Positions 54,408 to 64,000 of a stretch of DNA of 64,000 nucleotides are shown here, piece by piece (the stretch's first letter is position 1; each line of letters begins with the position of its first letter). The DNA lies in NCBI RefSeq assembly GCF_000964005.1, contig NZ_JXYP01000030.1, positions 1 through 64,000 on the forward strand. Direction: 5' to 3'. The notes beneath the pieces were generated by a model. That model ran no database searches and was not told the DNA's origin. It was given only the letters and a program-made list of their open reading frames with translations. The DNA comes from Williamsia herbipolensis (GTDB lineage: Bacteria; Actinomycetota; Actinomycetes; Mycobacteriales; Mycobacteriaceae). The position numbers and the translations under genes were made by a program.

Positions 54408-55643
54408 ATGACCGAATCGCACCCGCAGGACACGCCTGCGACGCCCTCCGGCCGCGGCGCACTCGACGGTGTCCGGGTCCTCGAACTCGGCACGCTGATC
54501 GCGGGCCCGTTCGGCGCCCGCCTGCTCGGCGACATGGGGGCCGACGTCATCAAGTTCGAGGCGCCGGGCTCCCCGGATCCGTTGCGCGGGTGGGGACAGG
54601 CCGAACGGGACGGCCATCGGTTCCTGTGGACGGTGCACGCGCGCAACAAGCGCGCGGTCACCCTCGATCTGCGCGACGAACGCGGTCGGGCCCTGTTCCT
54701 CGACATGGTGGCGACCGCGGACATCATCGTGGAGAACTTCCGGCCGGGGACCCTCGAACGGTTCGGCCTCGGCTACGACGTTCTGCGGGAACGCAATCGG
54801 GGCATCATTCTCGTACGGGTCTCCGGTTACGGACAATCCGGACCCGATTCGGCGCGCACGGGATATGCGTCGGTCGCCGAGGCGGTCAGCGGTCTGCGCC
54901 ATCTCAACGGCTATCCGGGACAACGGCCGCCCCGCCTCGCACTGTCCCTCGGCGACACCCTCGCCGGGATGTTCGCGGTCCAGGGCGCTCTGGCGGCGCT
55001 CTACCACCGCACGGTCACCGGCGAGGGACAGGTCGTCGACTGCGCGCTCACCGAATCCTGCCTGGCCGTGCAGGAGTCGACGATCCCCGACTACGACATG
55101 GGTGGAGTGGTCCGTGGTCCGTCGGGCACACGCCTCGATGGCATCGCGCCGTCGAACATCTATCCGAGCGCCGACGGGTCACTCGTGGTGATCGGCGCCA
55201 ACCAGGACACGCTGTTCCGGCGACTGTGCGCGGCGATGGGTCGTCCCGAACTGGCCGACGACGAGCGCTACGCGACCCACATCGCGCGTGGACGCAACCA
55301 GGACGAGCTCGACGCGGAGATCGAGGCGTGGACGTCCACCGTGCCGACCGAGGACCTCATCGAGACACTCACCGCCGCCGGGGTGGTGGTCGGCCCGATC
55401 AACACCGTCGCCGAGGTCGTCACCGATCCGCAGATGCTCGCGCGCGACATGATCGTCGCCCACCACGACGAGCGGATCGGCGAGACGGTGCTCGGACCCG
55501 GTGTCGTGCCCAAGCTCCTGGGCACCCCGGGGTCGGTACGCAGCGCCGGCCCGGCCACCCCGGGACACCACAATGCCGAGGTCTACGCCGATTTCCTCGA
55601 CGCGCAACAGCTGGCCGACCTGCGCGCAGCGGGTGTGGTGTGA
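54408..55643 (+). CDS. Class III (CaiB/BaiF) CoA-transferase
   Basis: A 411-residue protein of the formyl-CoA transferase family. Visible blocks: LDGVRVLELGTLIAGPFGARLLGDMGADVIKFE, IIVENFRPGTLERFGLGYD, LVRVSGYGQSGP and LSLGDTLAGMFAVQGALAAL. The Asp of LGDTLAG is at the position of the catalytic Asp that carries the CoA ester. It should move CoA between carboxylic acids. It is divergent from the mce operon with 192 bases between starts, so it may activate a substrate imported by Mce. Acceptor unknown. Confidence 0.9.
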   Translation: MTESHPQDTPATPSGRGALDGVRVLELGTLIAGPFGARLLGDMGADVIKFEAPGSPDPLRGWGQAERDGHRFLWTVHARNKRAVTLDLRDERGRALFLDMVATADIIVENFRPGTLERFGLGYDVLRERNRGIILVRVSGYGQSGPDSARTGYASVAEAVSGLRHLNGYPGQRPPRLALSLGDTLAGMFAVQGALAALYHRTVTGEGQVVDCALTESCLAVQESTIPDYDMGGVVRGPSGTRLDGIAPSNIYPSADGSLVVIGANQDTLFRRLCAAMGRPELADDERYATHIARGRNQDELDAEIEAWTSTVPTEDLIETLTAAGVVVGPINTVAEVVTDPQMLARDMIVAHHDERIGETVLGPGVVPKLLGTPGSVRSAGPATPGHHNAEVYADFLDAQQLADLRAAGVV

Positions 55644-55656
55644 CAGCGGGGCCACG

Positions 55657-56352
55657 GTGACGACCGCACCCGATCCCGCCGCACCCGATGCCCCGGATGG
55701 CTCGGGAGCGACAACGCCGAAGGGTCGCCGCACCGAGCGGGCGCTGCTCGACGCGGCGCGGACCGTGTTCGCCGAGAAGGGCTACCTCACGGCGAAGATA
55801 TCCGACATCGCCTCGGCCGCAGGGCGATCCACCGGTTCGTTCTACAACTACTACGACAGCAAGCAGCAGCTCCTCGAGGCGCTGCTCGGGGACTTCGCAG
55901 CCCAGGTGCTCGACGAGACGCGCCGCAATCTGACACCCGACCCGGCGGTGAACGTCGAGCAGGCCGTGCGCGCCTACTGGAGCTCCTACCGCGACTACCT
56001 GCCGGAGATGATCGGCGCGTTCCAGTTGTCGATGACCGATCCGCAGTTCGCGCAGTGGTGGCGCCACCGGCGATCCGAGGGCATCTCCGCCGTCCTGGCC
56101 GTCTTCCGTTCCGCCGAGGCCACCGGGGTGCGGATCGGGCTCGACAAGTACCTGTTCGCCTCGGCGATCGTGTCGATGCTCGAATCCTTCTGTTGGACAT
56201 GGTTCGTCACCGGCGGCGACGAGGCCGTGGAGCGATCGGCGACGTCCGACTCCGCACCGGACGAGGAGAGCGCGATCATGACGCTCACCGAGATCTGGCG
56301 CCGCGGACTGATCAATCCGGCCGAGAACGATGCGCCACCACCGAATCCGTAG
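55657..56352 (+). CDS. TetR family transcriptional regulator
   Basis: A 231-residue regulator from GTG 55657, 13 bp after the CoA-transferase stop. The helix-turn-helix is at about residues 25-70 (RALLDAARTVFAEKGYL, AAGRSTGSFYNYYDSKQQLLEALL). The C-terminal domain has a Trp/Arg-rich helix (FAQWWRHRRSEG). It probably controls the CoA-transferase operon and possibly the divergent mce operon, in the way KstR/Mce-type regulators do; no palindrome was clearly seen in the 192-base gap. Confidence 0.9.
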   Translation: MTTAPDPAAPDAPDGSGATTPKGRRTERALLDAARTVFAEKGYLTAKISDIASAAGRSTGSFYNYYDSKQQLLEALLGDFAAQVLDETRRNLTPDPAVNVEQAVRAYWSSYRDYLPEMIGAFQLSMTDPQFAQWWRHRRSEGISAVLAVFRSAEATGVRIGLDKYLFASAIVSMLESFCWTWFVTGGDEAVERSATSDSAPDEESAIMTLTEIWRRGLINPAENDAPPPNP

Positions 56353-56605
56353 CGACACAAACTATGTCGACGCGGCCGTCGCCCACCGGGCTGCCATTGG
56401 ACAAAAGCAGTGGGTGTGCCCACAATGGCGGGCGGGGAACACGCGGTACCGGCCGATCGGCCGACCGTAGGAAACATCCCGGCGGTCGCGAGACCACCGG
56501 ATCGAGGGGGGAACCTCGTGCACACACACCACGGAGCTCAACCGTGCCCGGAATCGGACGCGGGGTCGCCGGCGGCGACCCGTCCGACCGCCGACGAGGT
56601 CGACC

Positions 56606-59600
56606 ATGTCCTACGACGGGCGTGAGCGGGGCGGGGCCGACCTGCGCGAGGTCGCGTCCCCCGTTCAACCGGACGCCACCGCACCGGACGCCACCGCCTC
56701 GGACACCACCGACACCGACGTCGATGCCGACACCACCGCCGAGGTCGTCGCGGCGCCGGTCGCGAACCCGGTCGTCGATTCCGGTCCCTATCGCAGCCTG
56801 ACCCCGTACTCCGAGGCCGACGGCGACATCTTCTTCGGCCGCACCGACCTGTGGCGTCGGCTGCACGTCCGCGCGGTGCCCGGCGGCGGTCTGGTCACCG
56901 TCGTCGGTCCGACCGGAGCGGGCAAGACCTCACTGGTCCACGCCGGACTCGTCCCCGAGGTCCGCCGCAGCGGTTTGCGACGCGACGGCGAGCGTGTCGC
57001 CGCCACCGTCGCCACCATGACCCCGGGCTCCGCGCCGATGAGCGCGCTCGACGCCGCCCGCGGTGCCGCCGATCCGGACGATCACCCCCACGCCACGGCG
57101 TGCCTGCTGGTCGTCGACCAGGCCGAGGAACTGTTCTCCCTCTGCGATCGCACGACGCGTACGGAATTCCTCGCCGCGCTAAACCGTTTCGCCGCCGACC
57201 GACGTTTCGCGGTCGTCATCGTCCTGCGCGCCGACTTCTACGCCCGCGCGGTGGCCGAACCGGTGCTCGTCGGCACCCTCGACGATCGCGCGGTCGTCGT
57301 GCGCACGATGAGCGACGACGAACTCCTCGCCGCGATCGAATCGCCGGCCCGCACCCGTGGCGCCTCGGTCGAGGCGGGTCTCGGGCCCCAGATCATCGCC
57401 GATCTCCACGCCGCCGAGTCCGGCGCGCCGGACCTCGTCGCGCTCGGCATGACGATGGACCACCTCTGGCGCACCCGCGCCGACGACACGCTGACCGTGG
57501 CCGCCTACCGCGTTTCGGACCCGCTCGACTCGGTCGTCGCCGACACCGCCGAACGCGCCTGGACCCGGCTCACCGAGGCCGATCGGCGCACGGCACGGCT
57601 CGTCCTGCTCGCGACCGTGCGCGTCACCGCCGACGGCGAGGTGGTCGCGGCCGACGTCGCGCGGACCGATCTGCACACCCGGTTGGGCCGACACCGTCGT
57701 CTCGACACCGTCATCGACCACCTGGTCGGCGCGAACATCGTGCGGGTCGTCGACGGTCAGCTCCGACTCACCCACGACTCCCTGCTCTTCGCATGGCCCC
57801 GGTTGGCCGACTGGGCGGCGCAGCGCCGCGCCGACGCCCCGATCCGTGCCGCGGTGATCGCCGACGCCGGCCGCTGGGACGCCGGCGGCCATCCCGCCGA
57901 CGAGCTCTACGACGAGGCGCGACTGCAGTCCGCCGACCGCGCCGTCGAACCGGTCGACGTCCTCGGTGCGCCGGCCGAGGCGTTCCTCGCCCGTTCCCGC
58001 GAGCGGGCGGCGTTGCGCCGATCCCGCCGTCGCGTGCTGCTCGGCGTGCTCGTGTTCGTCGCCGTCGTGTTCCTCGTCGTCGCGGTCACCTCGGTGATCG
58101 GTGGCAGCCATACGGCGTCGGAGCGCGACGCCGCCCGCACCGACGCCGCCCTCGCGCGGATCGGGGCGACGACCGCCTCCGATCCGACCGCATCGGCACG
58201 CCTGGCCCTGCAGGCCTTCCGTGCCGCCCCCGGCGATCCGCGCGCCGAGTCGGCGTTGCTATCCACGCAGTCGACGCCCTTGGCGCGTCCGCTGTCGTCG
58301 CTGCCGCCCTCGGTCGCGGTCGCCACCACCGGATCCGCCCGCTCGGACCGTGTGGCCCTCACCTCGGCCGACGGCACCGTCCGCATCACCGGCCCGGACG
58401 CCGCGGTGACCGCCACCGTCGACGACGCGACCACCGCCCGCGGACCGCAGTCGGTCGCCCTCGACGCGGGGGCCACGCTGCTCGCCGCCGCCGGTGACGC
58501 CGGCGCGGTGCGCCTGTGGCCCGTCGACGCCGCGGGCGCGATCACCGGTGCACCCGTCGTGGTCGGCGACGGACCGGCACCGGTCGAGTCGCTGACGTTC
58601 GCACCGAACCGTCCCTGGCTCGCCGCCGTCGACGCCGCCGGTGCGGTACGCGTCATCGACGTCGACGATCCACGCCGGCCGCTCATCCTGGCGACGCTTC
58701 CCGGCGGATCCGCCGCGCGCACCGCGGTGTTCGCGCCCCCGGCCACCCCCGCGGCCGCACCGACGCTCGTGGTCGGTTCGGCCGATCGCCGCGTCACCGC
58801 GTGGGATCTGTCCGATCCCCGTTCCCCCGTCGCCGACGACGCCCGGCTGGTGCTCGACAACCCGGTCGCGGCGGTCGCCGTGACCGCGGGAGGCGACACC
58901 CTCGCCGCCGCCGACGCCTCGGGCTCGGTCACGCTCGCCTCGCTGTCGGCGTCGGGACTGACCCGGGTCGGACCGGGGCTCGGCCGGTCGGGCGCCGTCG
59001 ACCCCGGCGTCGACGACACCGTCGTCGGGGTGTCGAGCCTGTCGTTCGCACCCACCGGACACCGACTCGCGGTGACCTCGGCCGACGGCTCGACACGGGT
59101 CTGGGACGTCACGCACGCCGGTCTGCCCCGCGTGCTCACCGGTGACCTCCGGTCGGAGTCGACGACCATCGCCGCGGCGCGCTTCACCGACGCCTCGACG
59201 CTGGTCACCACGGGCAGCGGTGTGCCGCAGGTGTGGTCGCTGCCGCGCGGTTTGCTCGACGGTGGTTTCGGTGGCGTCGCGACCCCGGCGTGTTCGACGG
59301 CCAAGGCCGCGTGCGCGACGTCGTTCGTCGACGGACCGGTGCAGGTGTGGAACGCCGCCGATCCGTCGGTGCCGTTGGGCGGGTTGGTCATCGACGCCCC
59401 CGATCACTTCGACGGTGCGGCGATGAGCCCCGACGGCCGATGGATGATGACCGTCGACGCCGGGCACCTCGCCCAGCTGTGGGACGTCTCCGGTCCCGGT
59501 GCCCCCCTCGCGGTCGGTGCGCCCGTCGCGCTCGGACCGCAGCCGGTGGGCACCATCCGGTTCAGCCCCACGTCGTCGATGCTGGCGATGAGCCTGCGCG

Positions 59601-60202
59601 GCAACACCTCCGTGGGCGTCTACGGCGTCGATCGTCGCGGCCTCACCCCGGTCGCCGACCTCGATCTCGGTGGAGCACCGGTCGTCGCGGTGGCGTTCTC
59701 GGCCGACGCCGGACAGATCGCGCTCGGCGGCTCCACCGGCGTCCTCCGCACCCGCCTCACCCCGTCGGGCACCGGTCAGGTCTCGGGTCGGCTCACCCCG
59801 GGCTCGCCGGTCACCGCGCTCGGCTACGTCGACGGCGATGTCGTCGTCGGTGACAGCACCGGCGGCATCACCCGCTACCGGGCCGACACCGGCGGGCAGG
59901 TCGGACCGCGGACCCCGCTGGGTCGGTGGGCGGTCACCTCGATCGTCGCCCTGGGCACCACGACGGCCACGGCGTCGGCCGACGGCACCGTGCACCGCAT
60001 CGGCGCCGACGGTTCGGTGCGTCGGGTCGGCAACCTCTACGGCACCGCCGATCAGGGCCCCGCGCGGCTGACCGCACTCGGCGACGACACCGTACTCGTC
60101 ACCGGCGACGGAGGCGCGCAACAGTTCTGGTCGTTGCGCACCGACGACGTCGCCGCACAGGTGTGCCGGGCGACGGCGTCGGACGGGTGCGCGACGCCCT
60201 GA
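56606..60202 (+). CDS. Membrane-bound nSTAND1 NTPase with WD40 propellers
   Basis: A 1198-residue protein. Residues 1-58 are disordered (P, A, D, T). The nSTAND1 NTPase core starts at PYRSLTPYSEADGDIFFGR, with Walker A GPTGAGKTS (K107), Walker B CLLVVDQAEELF (D171), and a helical region to about 470. One transmembrane helix follows at about residues 477-499, then a long beta-propeller region of WD40-like repeats (LAVTSADGSTRVWDV, MMTVDAGHLAQLWDV). STAND proteins act as switch-like sensors in signalling and defence. No effector domain is fused and no partner gene is obvious. ATG 56606 has GACGAGGT upstream. Confidence 0.88.
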   Translation: MSYDGRERGGADLREVASPVQPDATAPDATASDTTDTDVDADTTAEVVAAPVANPVVDSGPYRSLTPYSEADGDIFFGRTDLWRRLHVRAVPGGGLVTVVGPTGAGKTSLVHAGLVPEVRRSGLRRDGERVAATVATMTPGSAPMSALDAARGAADPDDHPHATACLLVVDQAEELFSLCDRTTRTEFLAALNRFAADRRFAVVIVLRADFYARAVAEPVLVGTLDDRAVVVRTMSDDELLAAIESPARTRGASVEAGLGPQIIADLHAAESGAPDLVALGMTMDHLWRTRADDTLTVAAYRVSDPLDSVVADTAERAWTRLTEADRRTARLVLLATVRVTADGEVVAADVARTDLHTRLGRHRRLDTVIDHLVGANIVRVVDGQLRLTHDSLLFAWPRLADWAAQRRADAPIRAAVIADAGRWDAGGHPADELYDEARLQSADRAVEPVDVLGAPAEAFLARSRERAALRRSRRRVLLGVLVFVAVVFLVVAVTSVIGGSHTASERDAARTDAALARIGATTASDPTASARLALQAFRAAPGDPRAESALLSTQSTPLARPLSSLPPSVAVATTGSARSDRVALTSADGTVRITGPDAAVTATVDDATTARGPQSVALDAGATLLAAAGDAGAVRLWPVDAAGAITGAPVVVGDGPAPVESLTFAPNRPWLAAVDAAGAVRVIDVDDPRRPLILATLPGGSAARTAVFAPPATPAAAPTLVVGSADRRVTAWDLSDPRSPVADDARLVLDNPVAAVAVTAGGDTLAAADASGSVTLASLSASGLTRVGPGLGRSGAVDPGVDDTVVGVSSLSFAPTGHRLAVTSADGSTRVWDVTHAGLPRVLTGDLRSESTTIAAARFTDASTLVTTGSGVPQVWSLPRGLLDGGFGGVATPACSTAKAACATSFVDGPVQVWNAADPSVPLGGLVIDAPDHFDGAAMSPDGRWMMTVDAGHLAQLWDVSGPGAPLAVGAPVALGPQPVGTIRFSPTSSMLAMSLRGNTSVGVYGVDRRGLTPVADLDLGGAPVVAVAFSADAGQIALGGSTGVLRTRLTPSGTGQVSGRLTPGSPVTALGYVDGDVVVGDSTGGITRYRADTGGQVGPRTPLGRWAVTSIVALGTTTATASADGTVHRIGADGSVRRVGNLYGTADQGPARLTALGDDTVLVTGDGGAQQFWSLRTDDVAAQVCRATASDGCATP

Positions 60203-60206
60203 CGCC

Positions 60207-61724
60207 CTAGGCGGGCCGCCAGTTCGACGACAGCTCGACCGCACGCGCCCACGTCGCGACCTGACGATCCCGCTCGTCGGCCGGCATCCGCGGCGACCAC
60301 CGGGCGGCGGCCTGCCAGTTGCGGCGCAGCTGCGCGGTGTCGGTCCAGAACCCGGCGGTGAGACCGGCACCGTAGGCCGCACCGAGGGCGACGGCCTCGG
60401 CCATCCGCGGACGCACCACGGGCAGCCCGCAGATGTCGGCGATCATCTGCATCAGGAGGTTGTTGGCGGTCATCCCGCCGTCGACGACGAGCTCGGTCAG
60501 GCGGGTCGCGGCATCGGCGGCGGTGAGATCGTCGTTGACCGCCGCGATCATGGCCTGCGCCCCGAAAGCGTTCGTCTCCAACGCCGCCCGCGCGAGATGA
60601 CCCCGGGTGACATAGGCCGTGAGACCGACGATCAGTCCCCGACTGCCCGACACCCAGTGCGGCGCATGCAGACCCGAGAACGCCGGCACGATGTAGCAGC
60701 CGCCGTTGTCAGCGACGGTGCCCGCGAGGGTCTCGATCGCCGCCGCGGTCTCGATCAGCCCGAGGTTCTCCTTGAGCCACTCGACCAACGCGCCTGCGGT
60801 CGGGTTCGAGCCCTCCAGCGCGTAACAGAGGGGTTCGCCGTCGATCTGGTAGGCGACGGTCGTGATCAGGCCGTTGCGCGAACGCACCAGCTCGGCACCG
60901 GTGTTGAACAGCAGGAAGCCACCCGTGCCGAGGGTGTACTTCGATTCGCCGCTCTCCAGCGCCGTCTGCCCCACCAGCGCCGACTGCTGGTCGCCGATCA
61001 TCGTGGTGATCGCGACCCCCGCGACCGGTTCGGTGGTCACCCCCACCGCGCTCAGCGAGGGACGGATGTCGGGCAGCATCTGCTCGGGGATGTCGAACGC
61101 GGCCAACAGCTCCCGGTCCCACCGACCGGTCTCGATGTTCATCAGCATGGTGCGTCCGGCGTTGGTGGGGTCGGTGACGTGCAGACCGCCGTCGGGCCCA
61201 CCGGTCAGGTTCCACACCAACCAGCTGTCCATGGTGCCGAACAGGACACGTCCCGCCCGCGCCCCCTCACGCGCCCCGGGGACCGTGTCGAGCAGCCACC
61301 GCAGCCTCGGTGCCGAGACGTAGTTCGACAGCGGCGTCCCGCTGCGGCGCTGGAGCTCGTCGGCGTGGCCGTGCGACCGGAGGTCCTCGACGAGATCGGA
61401 TGTGCGTGTGTCCTCCCAGACGATGGCCCGGTGCAGGGGGATCCCGGTCTCGCGGTCCCAGATCACCGTCGTCTCACGCTGGTTGGTGATCCCGAGACCC
61501 ACGATCTGTTCGGCCGTCGCGCCCGCCGACCGCAGCGCCTCGGGGATCAGCAGGCGCACCAGTGACCAGATCTCCGAGGCGTCGTGCTCGACCCAGCCCG
61601 GCCGGGGGAAGTACTGGCGGTGTCGGCGCTGGGCCACCGACACCAGCACACCCCCGCGGTCGTAGACGATGCAGCGGGTCGAGGTGGTGCCCTGGTCGAT
61701 CGCGGCGACGTAGCGAGTGCTCAC
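60207..61724 (-). CDS. Glycerol kinase, paralogue 1
   Basis: A 505-residue FGGY-family kinase: [16 protein letters not shown] (ATP phosphate loop), [30 protein letters not shown] (substrate site with Arg, Glu and Trp), IGDQQSALVGQ, and the C-terminal ELVVDGGMTANNLLMQ. Normal GlpK has GDQQAAL; Ser replaces Ala here. It phosphorylates glycerol to glycerol-3-phosphate, or possibly another polyol. The start overlaps the IclR stop by 4 bp. A second, divergent kinase gene starts at 62665. Confidence 0.88.
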   Translation of the reverse strand: MSTRYVAAIDQGTTSTRCIVYDRGGVLVSVAQRRHRQYFPRPGWVEHDASEIWSLVRLLIPEALRSAGATAEQIVGLGITNQRETTVIWDRETGIPLHRAIVWEDTRTSDLVEDLRSHGHADELQRRSGTPLSNYVSAPRLRWLLDTVPGAREGARAGRVLFGTMDSWLVWNLTGGPDGGLHVTDPTNAGRTMLMNIETGRWDRELLAAFDIPEQMLPDIRPSLSAVGVTTEPVAGVAITTMIGDQQSALVGQTALESGESKYTLGTGGFLLFNTGAELVRSRNGLITTVAYQIDGEPLCYALEGSNPTAGALVEWLKENLGLIETAAAIETLAGTVADNGGCYIVPAFSGLHAPHWVSGSRGLIVGLTAYVTRGHLARAALETNAFGAQAMIAAVNDDLTAADAATRLTELVVDGGMTANNLLMQMIADICGLPVVRPRMAEAVALGAAYGAGLTAGFWTDTAQLRRNWQAAARWSPRMPADERDRQVATWARAVELSSNWRPA

Positions 61725-62509
61725 CGGATCCGCCCCCCGGTCGCGACACCGTGCCCGAGTTCCCGGGAGATCGATCGGGCCGCGCTGATCACGTTGTCCG
61801 CGATCGCGGTGCGCGGGAGCTCACCACGACCGCAGATGTCGTCGACACCCCCCATCACACCCACCGCGGCCATCACCGTGCCGCCGGCGTCGCGGATCGG
61901 GGCGGCCACCGCGGCCTGGTCGTGGACGAGATCACCCACCGCGACCGCCCATCCGGTGTCGCGGACACGCGCGAGCTCGGCGACCAGGACGCCCGCGTCG
62001 ACGATCGTGCGCTGGGTGTGGGCCACGAGGTCGGTCCGCAGCACCGACCGCGCGAGGTGCGCGTCGTAGGCCAGGTGGACACGCCCCAGGGCACCGGCGT
62101 GTGCGGGCACCACCGAACCGGTCATCAGCGGTCGGGCACCGGCTCCGCGGGTTGCGAGCACGTCGTGCACCACCTGCACGGCGCCGCCCCGCACCACCGT
62201 CACCTGCGTGGCCATCGTCGACCGCGACGCCAACGCGTCGGTCCAGTTGAGGGCACGCGACCGGATCTCGTTGACATCCCACACGTCGCGGCGCGGGCCG
62301 AACGGATCGTCGGCCAGGCGGTATCGACCACTGCGTTCGTCCTGATCGACCACCCCGCCGGCCACCAAGGTGCGCACCAGGCCGTGCGCGGTGGACTTCA
62401 CGACGCCGACCGCGGAGGCGATCTCGGCCAGGGTCATCGGCTCGTCGCGCGCGGCCAACAGATGCATCACCGCGGTGGCACGTTCGACCGACTGGATGAG
62501 ACCCGGCAC
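61721..62509 (-). CDS. IclR family transcriptional regulator
   Basis: A 262-residue regulator. N-terminal winged helix-turn-helix ([43 protein letters not shown]) and the C-terminal IclR ligand domain ([34 protein letters not shown] and [22 protein letters not shown]). It lies between two glycerol kinase genes, like GylR-type regulators. The near-perfect palindrome 62536-62552 just upstream is the likely operator. Whether it represses or activates is not clear. Confidence 0.92.
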   Translation of the reverse strand: MPGLIQSVERATAVMHLLAARDEPMTLAEIASAVGVVKSTAHGLVRTLVAGGVVDQDERSGRYRLADDPFGPRRDVWDVNEIRSRALNWTDALASRSTMATQVTVVRGGAVQVVHDVLATRGAGARPLMTGSVVPAHAGALGRVHLAYDAHLARSVLRTDLVAHTQRTIVDAGVLVAELARVRDTGWAVAVGDLVHDQAAVAAPIRDAGGTVMAAVGVMGGVDDICGRGELPRTAIADNVISAARSISRELGHGVATGGRIR

Positions 62510-62535
62510 GTGGCCGACGCTACCCGCTGCGGGCC

Positions 62536-62552
62536 GTTCGACAATGCCGAAC
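62536..62552. promoter_or_regulatory. Palindrome, probable IclR operator
   Basis: GTTCGACAATGCCGAAC is symmetric at 14 of 17 positions. It is 26 bp upstream of the IclR start and 112 bp upstream of the divergent kinase start, well placed to regulate both. Its size and shape suit an IclR-family operator. Confidence 0.7.
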
Positions 62553-62664
62553 GCTGTCTCTCGTCACACCGCATGCCGGTGCATACCGTCAGAGTCACGG
62601 TGAGATCCAGATCACCGGTTCTCGATTTTCCCCACACAGCGTTGTGACTGACGGAAAAGGACCC

Positions 62665-64000
62665 ATGACCAGCTACGTAGGCGCCATCGACCAGGGTACG
62701 ACCAGTACCCGCTTCATGATCTTCGACCACAAGGGCGCCGAGGTCGCGCGCCACCAGCTCGAGCACGAACAGGTGATGCCGCAGGCCGGCTGGGTCGAGC
62801 ACGATCCGATCGAGATCTGGGAGCGGACCTCGTCGGTGCTGCAGAACGGGTTGCGCAAGAAGAACCTCAAGGCCACCGACCTCGCCGCGCTGGGCATCAC
62901 CAACCAGCGTGAGACCACCGTCGTGTGGAACAAGAACACCGGTCGGCCATACTACAACGCCATCGTCTGGCAGGACACCCGCACCGACAAGATCGCCTCG
63001 GCGCTCGAGCGGTCCGGCGCGGGAGACATCATCCGCGAGAAGGCGGGCATCCCGCCGGCCACCTACTTCGCCGCCGGCAAGGCGCAGTGGATCCTCGAGA
63101 ACGTCGAGGGTGTCCGGGCCGACGCCGAGGCGGGCGACGCGCTGTTCGGGACCATCGACACCTGGGTGATCTGGAACCTGACCGGCGGCGTCGACGGCGG
63201 CGTCCACGTCACCGACGTCACCAACGCCAGCCGCACCATGCTGATGAACCTCGAGACCCTCGACTGGGACGACGAACTCATCGCCCTGTTCGACATCCCC
63301 AAGGCCATGCTGCCGACGATCGTGCCGTCGTCGCCGAGCGAGCCCTACGGTCACACCACCCGGACCGGCCCGCTGGCCGGCGAGGTCCCCATCGCCAGTG
63401 CGCTGGGCGACCAGCAGGCCGCCATGGTGGGCCAGGTGTGCTTCTCGCCCGGTCAGGCCAAGAACACCTACGGCACGGGAAACTTCCTGCTGCTCAACAC
63501 CGGCGAGAAGCTGGTGCGGTCGAAGAACGGGTTGTTGACCACCGTCTGCTACCAGTTCGGTGACCAGCCGCCCGTGTACGCGCTGGAGGGCTCGATCGCG
63601 GTCACCGGCTCGGCCGTGCAGTGGCTGCGCGATCAGCTCGGCATCATCTCCGGTGCGGCACAGAGCGAATCGCTCGCCCGCGAGGTCCCCGACAACGGTG
63701 GCGTCTACTTCGTGCCCGCGTTCTCCGGACTCTTCGCCCCCTACTGGCGGTCGGATGCCCGCGGCGCGATCGTCGGGCTGTCCCGCTTCAACAACAACGC
63801 CCACATCGCCCGGGCCACACTGGAATCCATCTGCTACCAGAGCCGCGACGTCGCCGACGCGATGGAGAAGGACTCCGGGGTGAAGCTGGAGGTGCTGCGC
63901 GTCGACGGCGGCGTCACCGCCAACTCGCTGTGCATGCAGATCCAGTCCGACGTGCTCGGCATCCCCGTGAGCCGACCGGTGGTCGCCGAGACCACGGCGC
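62665..64000 (+). CDS. glpK: Glycerol kinase, paralogue 2 (cut by window edge)
   Basis: From ATG 62665 (GGAAAAGGACCC upstream) about 445 residues are visible and the frame runs off the right edge. Signature blocks: [61 protein letters not shown] and [17 protein letters not shown]. It is closer to the canonical actinobacterial GlpK than the minus-strand copy, so this is the likely main glycerol kinase. Divergent from the IclR operon with the operator between. No glpF or glpD is seen within the window. Confidence 0.93.
   Translation, partial: MTSYVGAIDQGTTSTRFMIFDHKGAEVARHQLEHEQVMPQAGWVEHDPIEIWERTSSVLQNGLRKKNLKATDLAALGITNQRETTVVWNKNTGRPYYNAIVWQDTRTDKIASALERSGAGDIIREKAGIPPATYFAAGKAQWILENVEGVRADAEAGDALFGTIDTWVIWNLTGGVDGGVHVTDVTNASRTMLMNLETLDWDDELIALFDIPKAMLPTIVPSSPSEPYGHTTRTGPLAGEVPIASALGDQQAAMVGQVCFSPGQAKNTYGTGNFLLLNTGEKLVRSKNGLLTTVCYQFGDQPPVYALEGSIAVTGSAVQWLRDQLGIISGAAQSESLAREVPDNGGVYFVPAFSGLFAPYWRSDARGAIVGLSRFNNNAHIARATLESICYQSRDVADAMEKDSGVKLEVLRVDGGVTANSLCMQIQSDVLGIPVSRPVVAETTA

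Noticed and set aside
56410-56625. A 71-residue frame ahead of the nSTAND1 gene
   Set aside because: Overlaps the start of the large gene, has no ribosome site or recognisable pattern; could only be a leader.
58259-60382. A 707-residue open frame on the - strand opposite the nSTAND1 gene
   Set aside because: Same reason: long antisense frames are usual in this base composition, and the + strand gene has clear STAND and WD40 motifs.

Overview
The window is high-GC actinobacterial DNA, about 60 genes and one tRNA, tightly packed with many 1 or 4 bp gene overlaps. The gene content points to a mycolic-acid-containing member of the Mycobacteriales: MspA-type porins, a complete mce locus, MMPL transporter, MprAB-PepD, and the order galU / moeA-like / rimJ / membrane receptor that is known from Mycobacterium (Rv0993-Rv0996) and Corynebacterium. 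Gordonia or a close relative is my best guess, but the genus is an inference. No rRNA, insertion sequence, prophage or CRISPR array is visible.

Region by region. 1-6 kb: end of a DUF2207 membrane protein, SnoaL-like proteins, an L-threonine aldolase-like enzyme, a CrtI-type desaturase, and an acyl-CoA dehydrogenase/TetR pair behind a perfect palindrome. 6-13 kb: tRNA-Ala(CGC), then the Glp/GlpR-type block (YjbR, GlpR-like, RimJ-like, MoeA-like, GalU) and, divergently, 5-formyl-THF cyclo-ligase, FmdB-like, SAF protein and MscL. 13-20 kb: two sodium/solute symporters, each with a small membrane partner, and a LytS/LytTR two-component system that is probably their regulator. 20-27 kb: two MspA porins, then moaB2-pepD-mprB-mprA with a 57-residue gene at the end and matching tandem repeats in front of mprA and pepD.

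27-33 kb holds the least familiar locus: thioester-reductase-like protein, tiny membrane protein, phosphatidylserine-decarboxylase-like enzyme, YghO/ceramide-synthase-like GNAT and MMPL transporter, all on the + strand and coupled. It looks like a pathway for making and exporting an undescribed lipid. 32.5-35.6 kb is the zinc-independent (cysteine-poor) ribosomal protein set around a Zur-like box. 35.6-42.4 kb carries an AEC transporter, a DUF1707 protein, DUF72, the VWA/MoxR pair and a TauE-like exporter. 42.5-45.4 kb is a methionine-type ABC importer whose binding protein has a helix anchor instead of a lipobox.

45.4-54.2 kb is one mce operon (yrbEA-yrbEB-mceA-F-mas). Four members carry a stop or a one-base frameshift, whereas mceB-F and the rest of the window look intact. 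A divergent class III CoA-transferase/TetR pair follows. The window ends with a 1198-residue nSTAND1/WD40 membrane protein and two glycerol kinase genes flanking an IclR regulator with a palindromic operator.
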